Below, in pieces: positions 1 to 6,145 of a stretch of DNA of 9,236 nucleotides (position 1 is the stretch's first letter; each line of letters starts with the position of its first letter). The position numbers and the translations under genes were made by a program. The DNA lies in the NCBI GenBank assembly GCA_021821565.1, contig JAKACI010000042.1:1-9236 (forward strand), in the 5' to 3' direction. The notes under the pieces were generated by a model, which was not told where the DNA came from, did no database searches, and was given only the letters and a program-made list of their open reading frames with translations. The DNA comes from a bacterium (GTDB lineage Bacteria; SZUA-79; Acidulodesulfobacterales; Acidulodesulfobacteraceae).

Positions 1-95
1 GAAACATATCTTCTTAAAACATCCGCTTTAGAATTATCCAATAAAATACTAAAAGTATTATCTATAAAACCATATAAAAATATCACCCCTCTCAA
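1..95 (-). other. Open reading frame running off the left edge, downstream of the primase
   Basis: On the minus strand a frame is open from about position 95 to the window edge, reading roughly SLRGVIFLYGF then IDNTFSILLDNSKADVL. It is shifted by -1 relative to the primase frame, which stops at 94-92. Possible starts are TTG at 95-93 and GTG at 86-84. A purine-rich stretch (gagagggg) lies directly against the GTG, too close for a normal ribosome binding site. It could be the start of the next gene, or the continuation of the primase after a second one-base deletion at a T run. I recognise no domain, and about 30 codons is short enough to be chance. Confidence 0.2.
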
Positions 96-979
96 AGAAA
101 TAAATTAATATTTTTGCAATTGTAGTGACAATAATAAGAAATTAAAAAAAGGGATGCGCCATTTTCAAGGGTTTGATTGACATGAGGTGTCAAAGTCAGG
201 ATAGACAATCGTTCCGTATGAGTTAAATATTTAGTTATTCTAACTTTATCATATAAATATTTTAATACGCTGCAATTATGCAGCAATATACTTAATTCTT
301 CATTTTCTATATCGTTCAGCGTGAGTTCTATATTTTTATATCTATTATCTTTCTTATTCAATATGTAATTTATAGATGATTCGGATATTTTTTTAATATC
401 ATTTATTATAAATCTGAATTGATTGGTAATTCTGTCGCCTTTATCGTCAACGAAATATGTTTCCGAACCTGTCAATTTATTAATACCTAAAGGTAATTTT
501 ATTAAGCTTCCTGAAGCATTCTGGTTTATTTTATTTTCTTTAGGAAAAATTTCTATATTTATATGTGGTCTAAATTTATGTTCGTTAATAAAATAATTTA
601 CAAATTCTCGTCCGACCTTGGCTAATATCGGTTTCTCAAAGAAAAACCAGATGTGATAGCCTTTATATCCACTAAATTCTATATAACACTCAGAGTCTGT
701 TTTTTCTTTTAAACTTTTTTTAATAAAAAAACCGTACATTAAAGCTTCATTCAGATAATCGTTGTATTCTTCGGAATTTATAGAAATGCGCTTAATATAT
801 TCGGAATCAATATCTATATCTATTACGGCAAAATTAATGCAATTATCGCATCTTATAACATATTCGCCTAATGTAGATATACCGTTTATATGCGAAAAAA
901 TGGCATCCTCGTCTAATGGTTCGTTTATCTTACTATAATATAGTTTTTGATTTTCGTTAATTGATCTTTTGCATAACAA
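92..979 (-). CDS. AEP-superfamily primase-polymerase domain (TOTE/CRISPR-associated type), second half of a frame-broken gene
   Basis: Numbering from the TTG at 979-977, which is only the first usable codon in this frame and probably not a real start. Visible AEP primase motifs are the metal-binding acidic pair in FAVIDIDID (Asp54, Asp56), the nucleotide-binding SGYKGYHIW block (residues 103-111, His109), and IKLPLGINKLTG (160-171), where relatives usually have His instead of the Asn. The block before the first motif (NEPLDEDAIFSHINGISTLGEY) matches the usual lead-in of the family. Such enzymes make primers and extend DNA or RNA; known contexts are TOTE conflict systems and CRISPR-associated primase-polymerases (CAPPs), where a role in spacer acquisition has been proposed. 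The N-terminal motif of the domain lies in the preceding frame (925-1620), so the two are best read as one gene. The C-terminus (SYYCHYNCKNINLFL) seems to end close to the normal domain boundary. A Cas6 gene about 1.6 kb away favours the CRISPR-linked reading over TOTE. Confidence 0.72.
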   Translation of the reverse strand: MLCKRSINENQKLYYSKINEPLDEDAIFSHINGISTLGEYVIRCDNCINFAVIDIDIDSEYIKRISINSEEYNDYLNEALMYGFFIKKSLKEKTDSECYIEFSGYKGYHIWFFFEKPILAKVGREFVNYFINEHKFRPHINIEIFPKENKINQNASGSLIKLPLGINKLTGSETYFVDDKGDRITNQFRFIINDIKKISESSINYILNKKDNRYKNIELTLNDIENEELSILLHNCSVLKYLYDKVRITKYLTHTERLSILTLTPHVNQTLENGASLFLISYYCHYNCKNINLFL

Positions 980-1620
980 TTGTCCGCTCCTGCAAAAATA
1001 TTTAAAAATTTTGAAGCAATTTCGCTATTATTCAAATCTATAAATTTTTGATTTTTACAATCAAATTTGTTATATTCATTATCATTATCATTCGCGTTCA
1101 ATTCTTTTGAATTCTCTTTAATTAATTCTTTATATTCTAATTTTGCGTCATTAGCATATTCATTAGTAAATTCTTTATTATATTCTTTCATCTTATTCGC
1201 CAATCCTATTAAACCCATTTTGCCGTAGATGTCAGATAATTTTTCATAACCATCATTAAATTCAGGGTTATTTTCAATAAATCTGTTTAATAATCTAACG
1301 GCTTTTTCATACTCGCTTTTTGATACAAAATAATCGCATATTTTTAAAATCCTGTCTTTATCCCCTTTTTTTTCGGCTATAAAATCGAAAGAATCTTTTT
1401 CTAAATCTAATTCATTAGTTAAAATAGCAGCGTCTAAATTGACGTCTCTTTTATATTTTTGATTTAAATTTTCTACATCGTCAGATAAAATTTTATTTTT
1501 AATAGATTTAATAATAAATGAAGAAATATCTTTCTGAAAATTTTTTGCGAATAGAGCACTTTTTAAAATAGATAAACCTATATTTAACTCTGGTTTTTGA
1601 GTTATCAGTTTATCTATCAC
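925..1620 (-). CDS. TPR-like helical region and N-terminal edge of the primase-polymerase, first half of a frame-broken gene
   Basis: Numbering from the GTG at 1620-1618, chosen only because it is the first permissible start; no good ribosome binding site precedes it. Residues 88-150 (KICDYFVSKSEYEKAVRLL, then NPEFNDGYEKLSDIYGKMG) look like two tetratricopeptide-type helical hairpins. A charged, Asn/Lys-rich linker follows at about 160-195 (ELNANDNDNEYNK). Residues 199-218 (SEIASKFLNIFAGADNCYAK) match the lead-in of AEP/TOTE-type primases, in which a phenylalanine-glycine block ends in a Tyr-Ala pair. That motif should continue directly into the primase domain, but this frame leaves it after Lys218 and stops at 927-925. 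The continuation is present one frame away in 92-979. The open frame also extends upstream of the GTG, so the true N-terminus is probably missing or altered. Confidence 0.6.
   Translation of the reverse strand: MIDKLITQKPELNIGLSILKSALFAKNFQKDISSFIIKSIKNKILSDDVENLNQKYKRDVNLDAAILTNELDLEKDSFDFIAEKKGDKDRILKICDYFVSKSEYEKAVRLLNRFIENNPEFNDGYEKLSDIYGKMGLIGLANKMKEYNKEFTNEYANDAKLEYKELIKENSKELNANDNDNEYNKFDCKNQKFIDLNNSEIASKFLNIFAGADNCYAKDQLTKIKNYIIVR
967..970 (-). other. Probable -1 frame junction inside the primase gene
   Basis: The minus strand reads tat gca aaa gat in the upstream frame and tgc aaa aga tca in the downstream frame. Both share the run AAAA at 970-967. Re-reading one A joins ...GADNCYAK to RSINENQKLYYSKINEPL, restoring a family-like sequence of about 509 residues from the GTG. 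This is what a single-base deletion in the A run would produce, whether a real mutation or a sequencing indel. Lysine-codon slippage on A-AAA-G is also chemically possible, but no stimulatory hairpin or internal Shine-Dalgarno element was recognised nearby. Confidence 0.55.
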
Positions 1621-1749
1621 ATCAATGATCTCTTGATAGTTATCCCTGTTTACTATATTAATATCAAAATAATTTAGCCACCCTTCTATTATATTATCTA
1701 AGTAAATATTTTTAATACCGTTTAAGGTAAGACTACGTTTATTTTTATG
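1621..1749 (-). pseudogene. Start-less open extension upstream of the primase gene with a GWLNYF motif
   Basis: The frame of the TPR/primase half is open for 43 codons upstream of its GTG, back to a TAA at 1752-1750. It contains no ATG, GTG or TTG. It reads like real protein, including LTLNGIKNIYLDNIIEG followed directly by WLNYFDINIVN. GWLNYF-type motifs are common in the C-terminal thumb/maturase region of group II intron-like reverse transcriptases, including CRISPR-linked ones, so this may be the last piece of a fused reverse transcriptase whose remainder has been lost. That is inference from one short motif. An ATG followed at once by the TAA (1755-1750) cannot serve as a start. Confidence 0.35.
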
Positions 1750-1962
1750 TTACATATAAATAAAAATTTATATAATTATATAAGCATTACTTAATTAATT
1801 GTTAGCTTTAAATTATAATATGTATATCAACTTGAGTACTAAATATAACTTAAAATTTTATATAATTCTTTTTTATAATAAAAATTTTATAATAAAAATA
1901 AAGGATTATTGTAATATAAAAAAGGAGTGTTGATTATTAAATTAAGGATTTCGCAGATTTTC
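1750..1962. other. AT-rich intergenic region with a 14-bp tandem repeat
   Basis: No credible gene lies in this 213-base gap between the primase locus and the DUF29 gene, both on the minus strand. It is nearly pure A/T. A 14-bp unit, ttttataataaaaa, occurs twice back to back at 1871-1884 and 1885-1898. Several TATAAT-like strings exist on both strands, but none is paired with a convincing -35 box. No intrinsic terminator was recognised. Confidence 0.5.
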
Positions 1963-2484
1963 CTAAAAAATGTCATTAAGGAAAGAGACATCGGATTTAT
2001 CTATTCTATCCGGAGCTATGTAGGAAGCTTTTTTGATAATTTCATTAAAAAAATAAGGACAATCAAATAGAATTAATTTGATATCAATGTCCATATCGTT
2101 AGAAATTATATATCTTGCGTCTTTCCATGCAGATAAAAAAGCATTATGTAAGGTATGTTGATATTTTAATCCGGGATTTTTTTCTAATACGGAAGAAATG
2201 CCTCTTATAGAATTAGCAATAGTATTTATCCAGCTCTTAGTTCTTAAATCCGGCTGGTTATCCCACTTATACAGGTGAGATAATAAATTTGCAAAAAAAC
2301 TTACAAGCCTATAATATTCCGATAATCCCAAGTCTTTTACCTCTTTCGCTAAATTAGCATAGTCTATTTCGTTAAATTTACCTTTCTTGAGAAGCTCTGC
2401 ATTAGTTATAGCCCAAGTATAATAGTCGGTACTATATAATTCCGCAAGGGCTACAGTTGCCGATTTTTCTTTTACGTTTATCAT
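1963..2484 (-). CDS. DUF29 family protein
   Basis: A 173-residue protein matching DUF29 over nearly its full length. Recognisable blocks are STDYYTWAITNAELLKKGKFNEID (residues 18-41, family pattern D.YAW...QA.LLR.G....D), NLAKEVKDLGLSE (44-56), LLSHLYKWDNQPDLRTKSW (67-85), and NAFLSAWKDAR (114-124) with the terminal CPYFFNEI block (142-149). The family is small, all-helical and of unproven function; it is often found in many copies in genomes rich in mobile elements and toxin-antitoxin genes. The ATG at 2484-2482 is supported by AGAGGT at 2499-2494, nine bases upstream. The protein is slightly longer than the usual ~140-150 residues because of its N- and C-terminal tails. It has its own promoter candidate and runs divergently from the Cas6 gene. 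Confidence 0.88.
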   Translation of the reverse strand: MINVKEKSATVALAELYSTDYYTWAITNAELLKKGKFNEIDYANLAKEVKDLGLSEYYRLVSFFANLLSHLYKWDNQPDLRTKSWINTIANSIRGISSVLEKNPGLKYQHTLHNAFLSAWKDARYIISNDMDIDIKLILFDCPYFFNEIIKKASYIAPDRIDKSDVSFLNDIF

Positions 2485-2532
2485 AATTTTAATACCTCTA
2501 AATTTAATACTTATAACTATTTATACTTAAAT

Positions 2533-2561
2533 ATTATACATCTATTTTCAAAAATAATCAA
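2533..2561 (-). promoter_or_regulatory. Sigma-70-type promoter for the DUF29 gene
   Basis: On the minus strand, TTGATT (2561-2556) is followed after exactly 17 bases by a perfect TATAAT (2538-2533), about 48 bases upstream of the DUF29 start codon. The -35 box matches the consensus at its first four positions. In DNA this AT-rich a TATAAT alone would mean little; the correct spacing to a TTGA box gives the call its weight. Confidence 0.5.
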
Positions 2562-2617
2562 AGTGTTAAAGCCGACCAAAAAAAAATTTAAATATTTTAA
2601 TTCATTTTAAAAAAATT

Positions 2618-3814
2618 ATGTTACAATTAAAAACTATGAACGAAAATATTTCTGAAATATTAAACGAATTTAAAGCAGCAAAACTTAATTTTGAAATTAA
2701 GGCGGAAAACGATGTTCTATTGCCTAATTATAAAGGTTCTACATTTAGGGGAGTATTCGGACATATATTTAAAGACGTAATGTGTATTTCATATGAAAGT
2801 GTTTGCGAAACGTGCAGTTTTGACACGGTTTGTATGTTTAAAAAAATATTTGATTCTCCTCCGCCGTCAAATTCATCAAGATTAAAAAACTATTCTGCCG
2901 TTCCTCATCCTTATATTATAGAAGCTCCTTTAGAAACTAAAAATTTTTATAAAAAAAATGAAATAATAAAATTTTCATTAATTTTAATCGGGCAGGCAAT
3001 ATTTCTATTCCCTTATTTTGCGTATTCTTTCGGCTTAGCAGGCAGAAAAGGGATAGGGAAAATGAGAAGAGGTAAATTTATGCTGTTTAATATTATAAAT
3101 GATAAAGATAATGAAAAACTTTATAATTATAAAAGAGAAGAACTCATTTCACCATCAAATTATTATACTATAAATAATTTTGTTGAAAATACGGTAAACA
3201 CATCAAATTCCATAAATGATGAAAATAAATTAAAAAAAAATAAAGATATTAATTTAAAAAATGGTTATTTTTCGGTATCGTTAAATTTTATAACACCTAC
3301 ACGAATAGTTTTTAATGAAAAACTTACATCAAATTTAGAATTTCATATTTTCATACGAAATATTTTAAGAAGAATATCTAATTTAAACTTTTTTCACTGC
3401 ACAAAGGAATATAATAAAAATAAAAACAATGACAATGACAATAGCATTAATAACGGCGATAATATCAGTATTAATAACGATATTAGCAATTATAACATAG
3501 AAGGCTATAAAAACAACAACAATAAAATGGACGGCAATATAAACGGCGGCATAATAAATAATGATATAAATTTCAATTATTATATAGAAAAGGCATATAG
3601 TGTCACGGCGAAAAACAACTTAAAATGGTGTTCTGTGGACAGATATTCAAATAAGCAAAAAAAGCATATGAAATTAAGCGGTTTTATCGGTGAAGTTTTA
3701 TTTGAAAATGTTCCGTCGGAATTTCTATGGGTAATAAAACTTGTAGAACTTATTCATATAGGTAAAAATACCACTTTCGGCAACGGAAAATATAAAATTT
3801 TGTCTATAATATAA
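2618..3814 (+). CDS. cas6: Cas6-family CRISPR pre-crRNA endoribonuclease (C-terminal Cas6 domain type)
   Basis: Cas6 enzymes are RAMP-fold RNases that cut the repeat in CRISPR precursor RNA to release crRNAs. The N-terminal block has the pattern of the PF10040-type family: NYKGSTFRGVFGHIFKD (37-53), then four cysteines at 56, 63, 66 and 72 (a C-x6-C-x2-C-x5-C cluster, possibly metal binding), then FKKIFDS and NYSAVPHPYIIEAP (91-104). A glycine-rich stretch, FGLAGRKGIGKMRRGKF (138-154), follows. The C-terminal domain has GYFSVSLNFITPTRI (216-230), the WCSVDRYSNKQKKHMKLSGFIG block (337-358) and the terminal glycine loop HIGKNTTFGNGKYKI (380-394). Residues about 263-318 are an Asn/Asp/Ile low-complexity insert, and a smaller polar linker lies near 160-215. 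Start: ATG 2618 is used, with Met7 (2636) as an alternative; neither has a clear ribosome binding site. No array or other cas effector gene lies in the window, so this copy stands alone here. Confidence 0.82.
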   Translation: MLQLKTMNENISEILNEFKAAKLNFEIKAENDVLLPNYKGSTFRGVFGHIFKDVMCISYESVCETCSFDTVCMFKKIFDSPPPSNSSRLKNYSAVPHPYIIEAPLETKNFYKKNEIIKFSLILIGQAIFLFPYFAYSFGLAGRKGIGKMRRGKFMLFNIINDKDNEKLYNYKREELISPSNYYTINNFVENTVNTSNSINDENKLKKNKDINLKNGYFSVSLNFITPTRIVFNEKLTSNLEFHIFIRNILRRISNLNFFHCTKEYNKNKNNDNDNSINNGDNISINNDISNYNIEGYKNNNNKMDGNINGGIINNDINFNYYIEKAYSVTAKNNLKWCSVDRYSNKQKKHMKLSGFIGEVLFENVPSEFLWVIKLVELIHIGKNTTFGNGKYKILSII

Positions 3815-3967
3815 TAACAGCATATAATTTAATAACAATTCTAATAGGCGTTTTTTTATTTATTTTATTTATGTACCTTAGAAATATGATATAATATTTG
3901 ATAATAAGTTTCTTAATTTAAATATCTGTTCTATAATATATCTGTTCTATAATGATATAACATATTA
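3815..3967. other. Intergenic region between cas6 and the Uma2 gene
   Basis: An AT-rich gap of 153 bases. A T run at 3851-3857 after ggcg resembles the tail of a terminator, but no matching stem precedes it. A TATAAT at 3890-3895 lacks a good -35 box. The notable element is the 16-bp tandem repeat listed separately. Confidence 0.4.
3922..3953 (+). repeat. Perfect 16-bp tandem duplication carrying two TATAAT boxes
   Basis: The unit atatctgttctataat occurs at 3922-3937 and again, without mismatch or gap, at 3938-3953. Each copy ends in TATAAT (3932-3937 and 3948-3953). The second box lies 29 bases before the preferred Uma2 start codon at 3983, a suitable distance for a promoter. A TTCTTA (3910-3915), 16 bases before the first box, is a weak -35 candidate. 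The repeat may duplicate a promoter -10 region or be a paired operator. Confidence 0.6.
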
Positions 3968-3982
3968 ATGCAGGATTTAATT

Positions 3983-4687
3983 ATGGCTCATTCATCCGTA
4001 TTGGAAAAAATAGAAGAAATGCCGTTATCTGCCGTTGCAGGACAATATACGGCAAAGGACTATTTAAATCTTCCTGAAGGAAGCCCTTATCAACTAATCG
4101 AAGGAGAATTAATAATGACGCCTTCGCCTTTAACGGAACATCAAATAATATCTAAAAATCTAGAGCTTGCAATTTATTTTCATGTTAAAAAAAACAATTT
4201 AGGATTAGCTCTTGACGCTCCAATAGATGTTTATCTTAACAATAAAAATGCTTATCAGCCCGATATAATATTTATATCTGCTAAAAATAAAGATATAATT
4301 AGAAAACATGGTATAGATGGAGCTCCCGACCTTGTAATAGAAATACTTTCCCCTTCCAATAGCTATTATGACGTGAGGGTTAAAAAAGATATATATGAAA
4401 AAAGCGGCGTAATAGAATACATAATAGTAGATCCGAGAACTAAAAGCATAGATGTTTACAGAAAAACTGCCAATATACCAAAAACAGATTTAAATACCGA
4501 TTCAAATAACAATTCTGTAGATGCTTCTAATCTCACTGAAGCTTCTGCCTCCAATCTTAATAATAATAAATATATTCAAACAGGATTTAACGAAACAATG
4601 TCTGTTAGATTAGAAAATAACGGCAAACTTTACATTAAAACATTAGGCTTAGAAATAGATTCAAAAGATATATTTACGGAAATTTAA
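3983..4687 (+). CDS. Uma2 family (DUF820) putative restriction-like endonuclease
   Basis: About 234 residues from the ATG at 3983. That start is chosen because AGGA at 3972-3975 sits seven bases before it; the ATG at 3968 would add five residues but has no ribosome binding site. Uma2 proteins have the PD-(D/E)xK nuclease fold; their role is mostly unknown. Motifs numbered from the 3983 start are YQLIEGELIMTPSP (36-49), YQPDIIFIS (91-99), then PDLVIEILSPSNSYYDVRVKKDIYEKSGVIEYIIVDP split over 115-151, with the active-site acidic residue in PDLVIE and lysines in VKKD. The block GVIEYIIVDP is diagnostic. An Asn/Ser/Thr-rich insert (DLNTDSNNNSVDASNL, about 169-184) separates the fold from its last strands. 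The gene appears to be monocistronic. Confidence 0.9.
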   Translation: MAHSSVLEKIEEMPLSAVAGQYTAKDYLNLPEGSPYQLIEGELIMTPSPLTEHQIISKNLELAIYFHVKKNNLGLALDAPIDVYLNNKNAYQPDIIFISAKNKDIIRKHGIDGAPDLVIEILSPSNSYYDVRVKKDIYEKSGVIEYIIVDPRTKSIDVYRKTANIPKTDLNTDSNNNSVDASNLTEASASNLNNNKYIQTGFNETMSVRLENNGKLYIKTLGLEIDSKDIFTEI

Positions 4688-4707
4688 ATGTTTCAATATA
4701 ATTATAA

Positions 4708-4830
4708 TTAACAACTTTTGACATACTCTCCGTCCATACCTAAAGTCAGGGATTCTGGCAACAACGGCAAATGCGGAACGCGTATCCGTCTAACTTTGCC
4801 TACTCCAAGAGAAGATGCCCCTTCCCTATA
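4708..4830 (-). pseudogene. Relic of the 3' end of an IS200/IS605-type tnpB gene and transposon right end
   Basis: On the minus strand an open frame reads YREGASSLGVGKVRRIRV then PHLPLLPESLTLGMDGEYVKSC, ending at the TAA 4710-4708. Sequences of the REGASSLG type followed by a proline-rich tail are typical of the extreme C-terminus of TnpB/IS1341-type proteins. The terminal stretch, which reads ggagagtatgtcaaaag, resembles the right end of such elements. Only about 40 codons remain; the upstream frame stops at 4854-4852 in AT-rich DNA with no catalytic motif. The region is visibly richer in G and C than its surroundings, consistent with transfer. In intact elements this segment also encodes the 3' part of the guide (omega) RNA. 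Confidence 0.62.
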
Positions 4831-4861
4831 TGATTTATAAATTTTTATACATTAATAATTA

Positions 4862-5665
4862 CTATTTTCTATTTAAAAAAAGTTTTTTAAAAAAGGAATC
4901 CTTTTCTTTTTTTTCATTATTTATCTTAACCAAAACCGCTATATTTCCGTTTTTTCCGCCAAAAACGCCTTCATCTCCCTGACCGTTAAAAACGATAATT
5001 TTATTATTGCCGCTACTGCTGTTATCTGTGTTATTACCGCTATGAGTGTTATTGGTATGATTATTGAATATATCTTCCTTTTTAAAATTTAATGTAATTT
5101 CTTCGGACATCTTTATTCTTCCCATACCTTTGCACGTTGCGCATTTATATAAGAATATATCGCCATATCCATTGCAGCTTTGACAAACTTCATTAACCTT
5201 TGTTTCGCTATTTTTAACCATGCCGTAACCGCTACATTGAGCGCAGGCTACCGCAAGCGTGCCTTTTGCCTTGCCTTCTCCGTCACAGTCGGGGCATCTT
5301 GCATACCTTTGTAATATTAAAGTTTTAGTAATCAATTTGCTGTCAATCAGGTTTAAAATATCGTCCGTAAAATCCATTTCTATATTTATATTCCCGCCAT
5401 CCCTAAGCCTTGTTCTGTAAGGAATAATTTTATCGCTTGGCTGAGAATCTTTAAATTTGTTAAATTCTCTTAAGTCTCTATCGTAATATTCTCTGAGAAT
5501 TGGGTCTATCAGAGTTTTATACGCTTTGTTTAAATCCATAAATTTATCTGTATTATTTGGATTTTTATCAGGATGGTATATAAATGCAAGTTTTTTATAT
5601 TGGCTTTTAATTAACGTCTCGCTGGCATTTTCTTGAATTTCTAAAATAGAATAGTAATTCTTCAT
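4862..5665 (-). CDS. Short DnaJ-like protein with J domain and four CxxCxGxG zinc-finger repeats
   Basis: A 267-residue J-domain protein. The J domain spans about residues 1-66 (NYYSILEIQENASETLIKS at the start, the Hsp70-activating HPD at 31-33, YYDRDL at 60-65). No Gly/Phe-rich linker follows. The cysteine-rich domain has all four repeats: CPDCDGEG (124-131), CAQCSGYG (141-148), CQSCNGYG (161-168) and CATCKGMG (175-182), enough for two zinc sites. After an Asn/Ser-rich insert (201-222), IIVFNGQGDEGVFGGKNGNIAVLVKI (223-248) matches part of the substrate-binding beta domain. The second C-terminal domain and dimerization region of standard DnaJ (~375 residues) are absent, and the protein ends in a Lys/Phe-rich tail. 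It is probably a specialised DnaK co-chaperone rather than the housekeeping DnaJ. The gene begins 11 bases after the thioesterase stop, so co-transcription is likely. Confidence 0.85.
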   Translation of the reverse strand: MKNYYSILEIQENASETLIKSQYKKLAFIYHPDKNPNNTDKFMDLNKAYKTLIDPILREYYDRDLREFNKFKDSQPSDKIIPYRTRLRDGGNINIEMDFTDDILNLIDSKLITKTLILQRYARCPDCDGEGKAKGTLAVACAQCSGYGMVKNSETKVNEVCQSCNGYGDIFLYKCATCKGMGRIKMSEEITLNFKKEDIFNNHTNNTHSGNNTDNSSSGNNKIIVFNGQGDEGVFGGKNGNIAVLVKINNEKKEKDSFFKKLFLNRK

Positions 5666-5676
5666 GAGATATTAAT

Positions 5677-6135
5677 TTAAAAGCCTTCAAAGTTTTGTAT
5701 AGCTTTTCTAATATAATCGGGAATTTTACGCGGTTTAAAATCAGCGCTGTCAACACATACTAAAACCGTATTCCCTTTTGCTATGCTAATTTCAGATTCT
5801 TCATTATTATTTTCATTTTTTTTAACAATTTTATATAAAAAATTAAAACTTGAATTTTTTATATATTCTATCTTGGCGTATATTTTTAATAAGTCGTCAA
5901 ATCTTGCAGGCGCAATATAATTGCAGTTTGATTCTACAACGGCAAAATAAAATCCGCTTTTTTCAATATCAACATAGTTATAACCGATTTTTTTAATATA
6001 TTCTGTTCTTGCAACTTCAAAAAAAATAAAATATTTTCCGTAATAAACAACCGACATAGCATCAGTTTCTTCATATCTCACTTTCAATTCCGTAAAAAAT
6101 TTAAAATCAGTGATATCATTATTATTATTAAGCAT
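5677..6135 (-). CDS. YbgC/4HBT-family acyl-CoA thioesterase (hotdog fold)
   Basis: A 152-residue single-domain hotdog protein. The diagnostic block is VRYEETDAMSVVYYGKYFIFFEVARTEYIKKIG (residues 19-51), with the catalytic-type Asp25; the usual VVYH histidine position is Tyr here, a substitution seen in other members. It is followed by VVESNCNYIAPARFDDLLKIYAKIEYI (67-93) and a terminal strand with GNTVLVCVDSADFKPRKIPD. Such enzymes hydrolyse acyl-CoA thioesters in the cytoplasm; substrates range from short-chain and aromatic acyl-CoAs to acyl-ACP, and the sequence does not settle which. A short Asn/Glu insert (KKNENNNEESE) lies between strands. The ATG at 6135 follows the receiver gene stop by 10 bases with no clear Shine-Dalgarno, suggesting translation coupled to the upstream gene. 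Confidence 0.86.
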   Translation of the reverse strand: MLNNNNDITDFKFFTELKVRYEETDAMSVVYYGKYFIFFEVARTEYIKKIGYNYVDIEKSGFYFAVVESNCNYIAPARFDDLLKIYAKIEYIKNSSFNFLYKIVKKNENNNEESEISIAKGNTVLVCVDSADFKPRKIPDYIRKAIQNFEGF

Positions 6136-6145
6136 TTTTTTAATT

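Noticed and set aside
82..91. Strong Shine-Dalgarno-like gaggggtgat on the minus strand
   Set aside because: The only ATG at a suitable distance is followed by a stop after three codons, and the in-frame GTG overlaps the motif itself, so no start can be assigned.
1921..2070. Small plus-strand frame after an AAAGGAG string, starting at TTG 1930 (46 codons)
   Set aside because: The Shine-Dalgarno-like string is only 2 bases from the TTG, most of the frame is antisense to the DUF29 C-terminus, and the peptide has no recognisable features.
3841..3870. Intrinsic terminator after cas6
   Set aside because: There is a T run after ggcg, but no complementary stem upstream.
3887..3900. Additional promoter at TATAAT 3890-3895
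   Set aside because: The region 15-19 bases upstream holds no TTGACA-like box, and TATAAT strings are frequent by chance in DNA this AT-rich.
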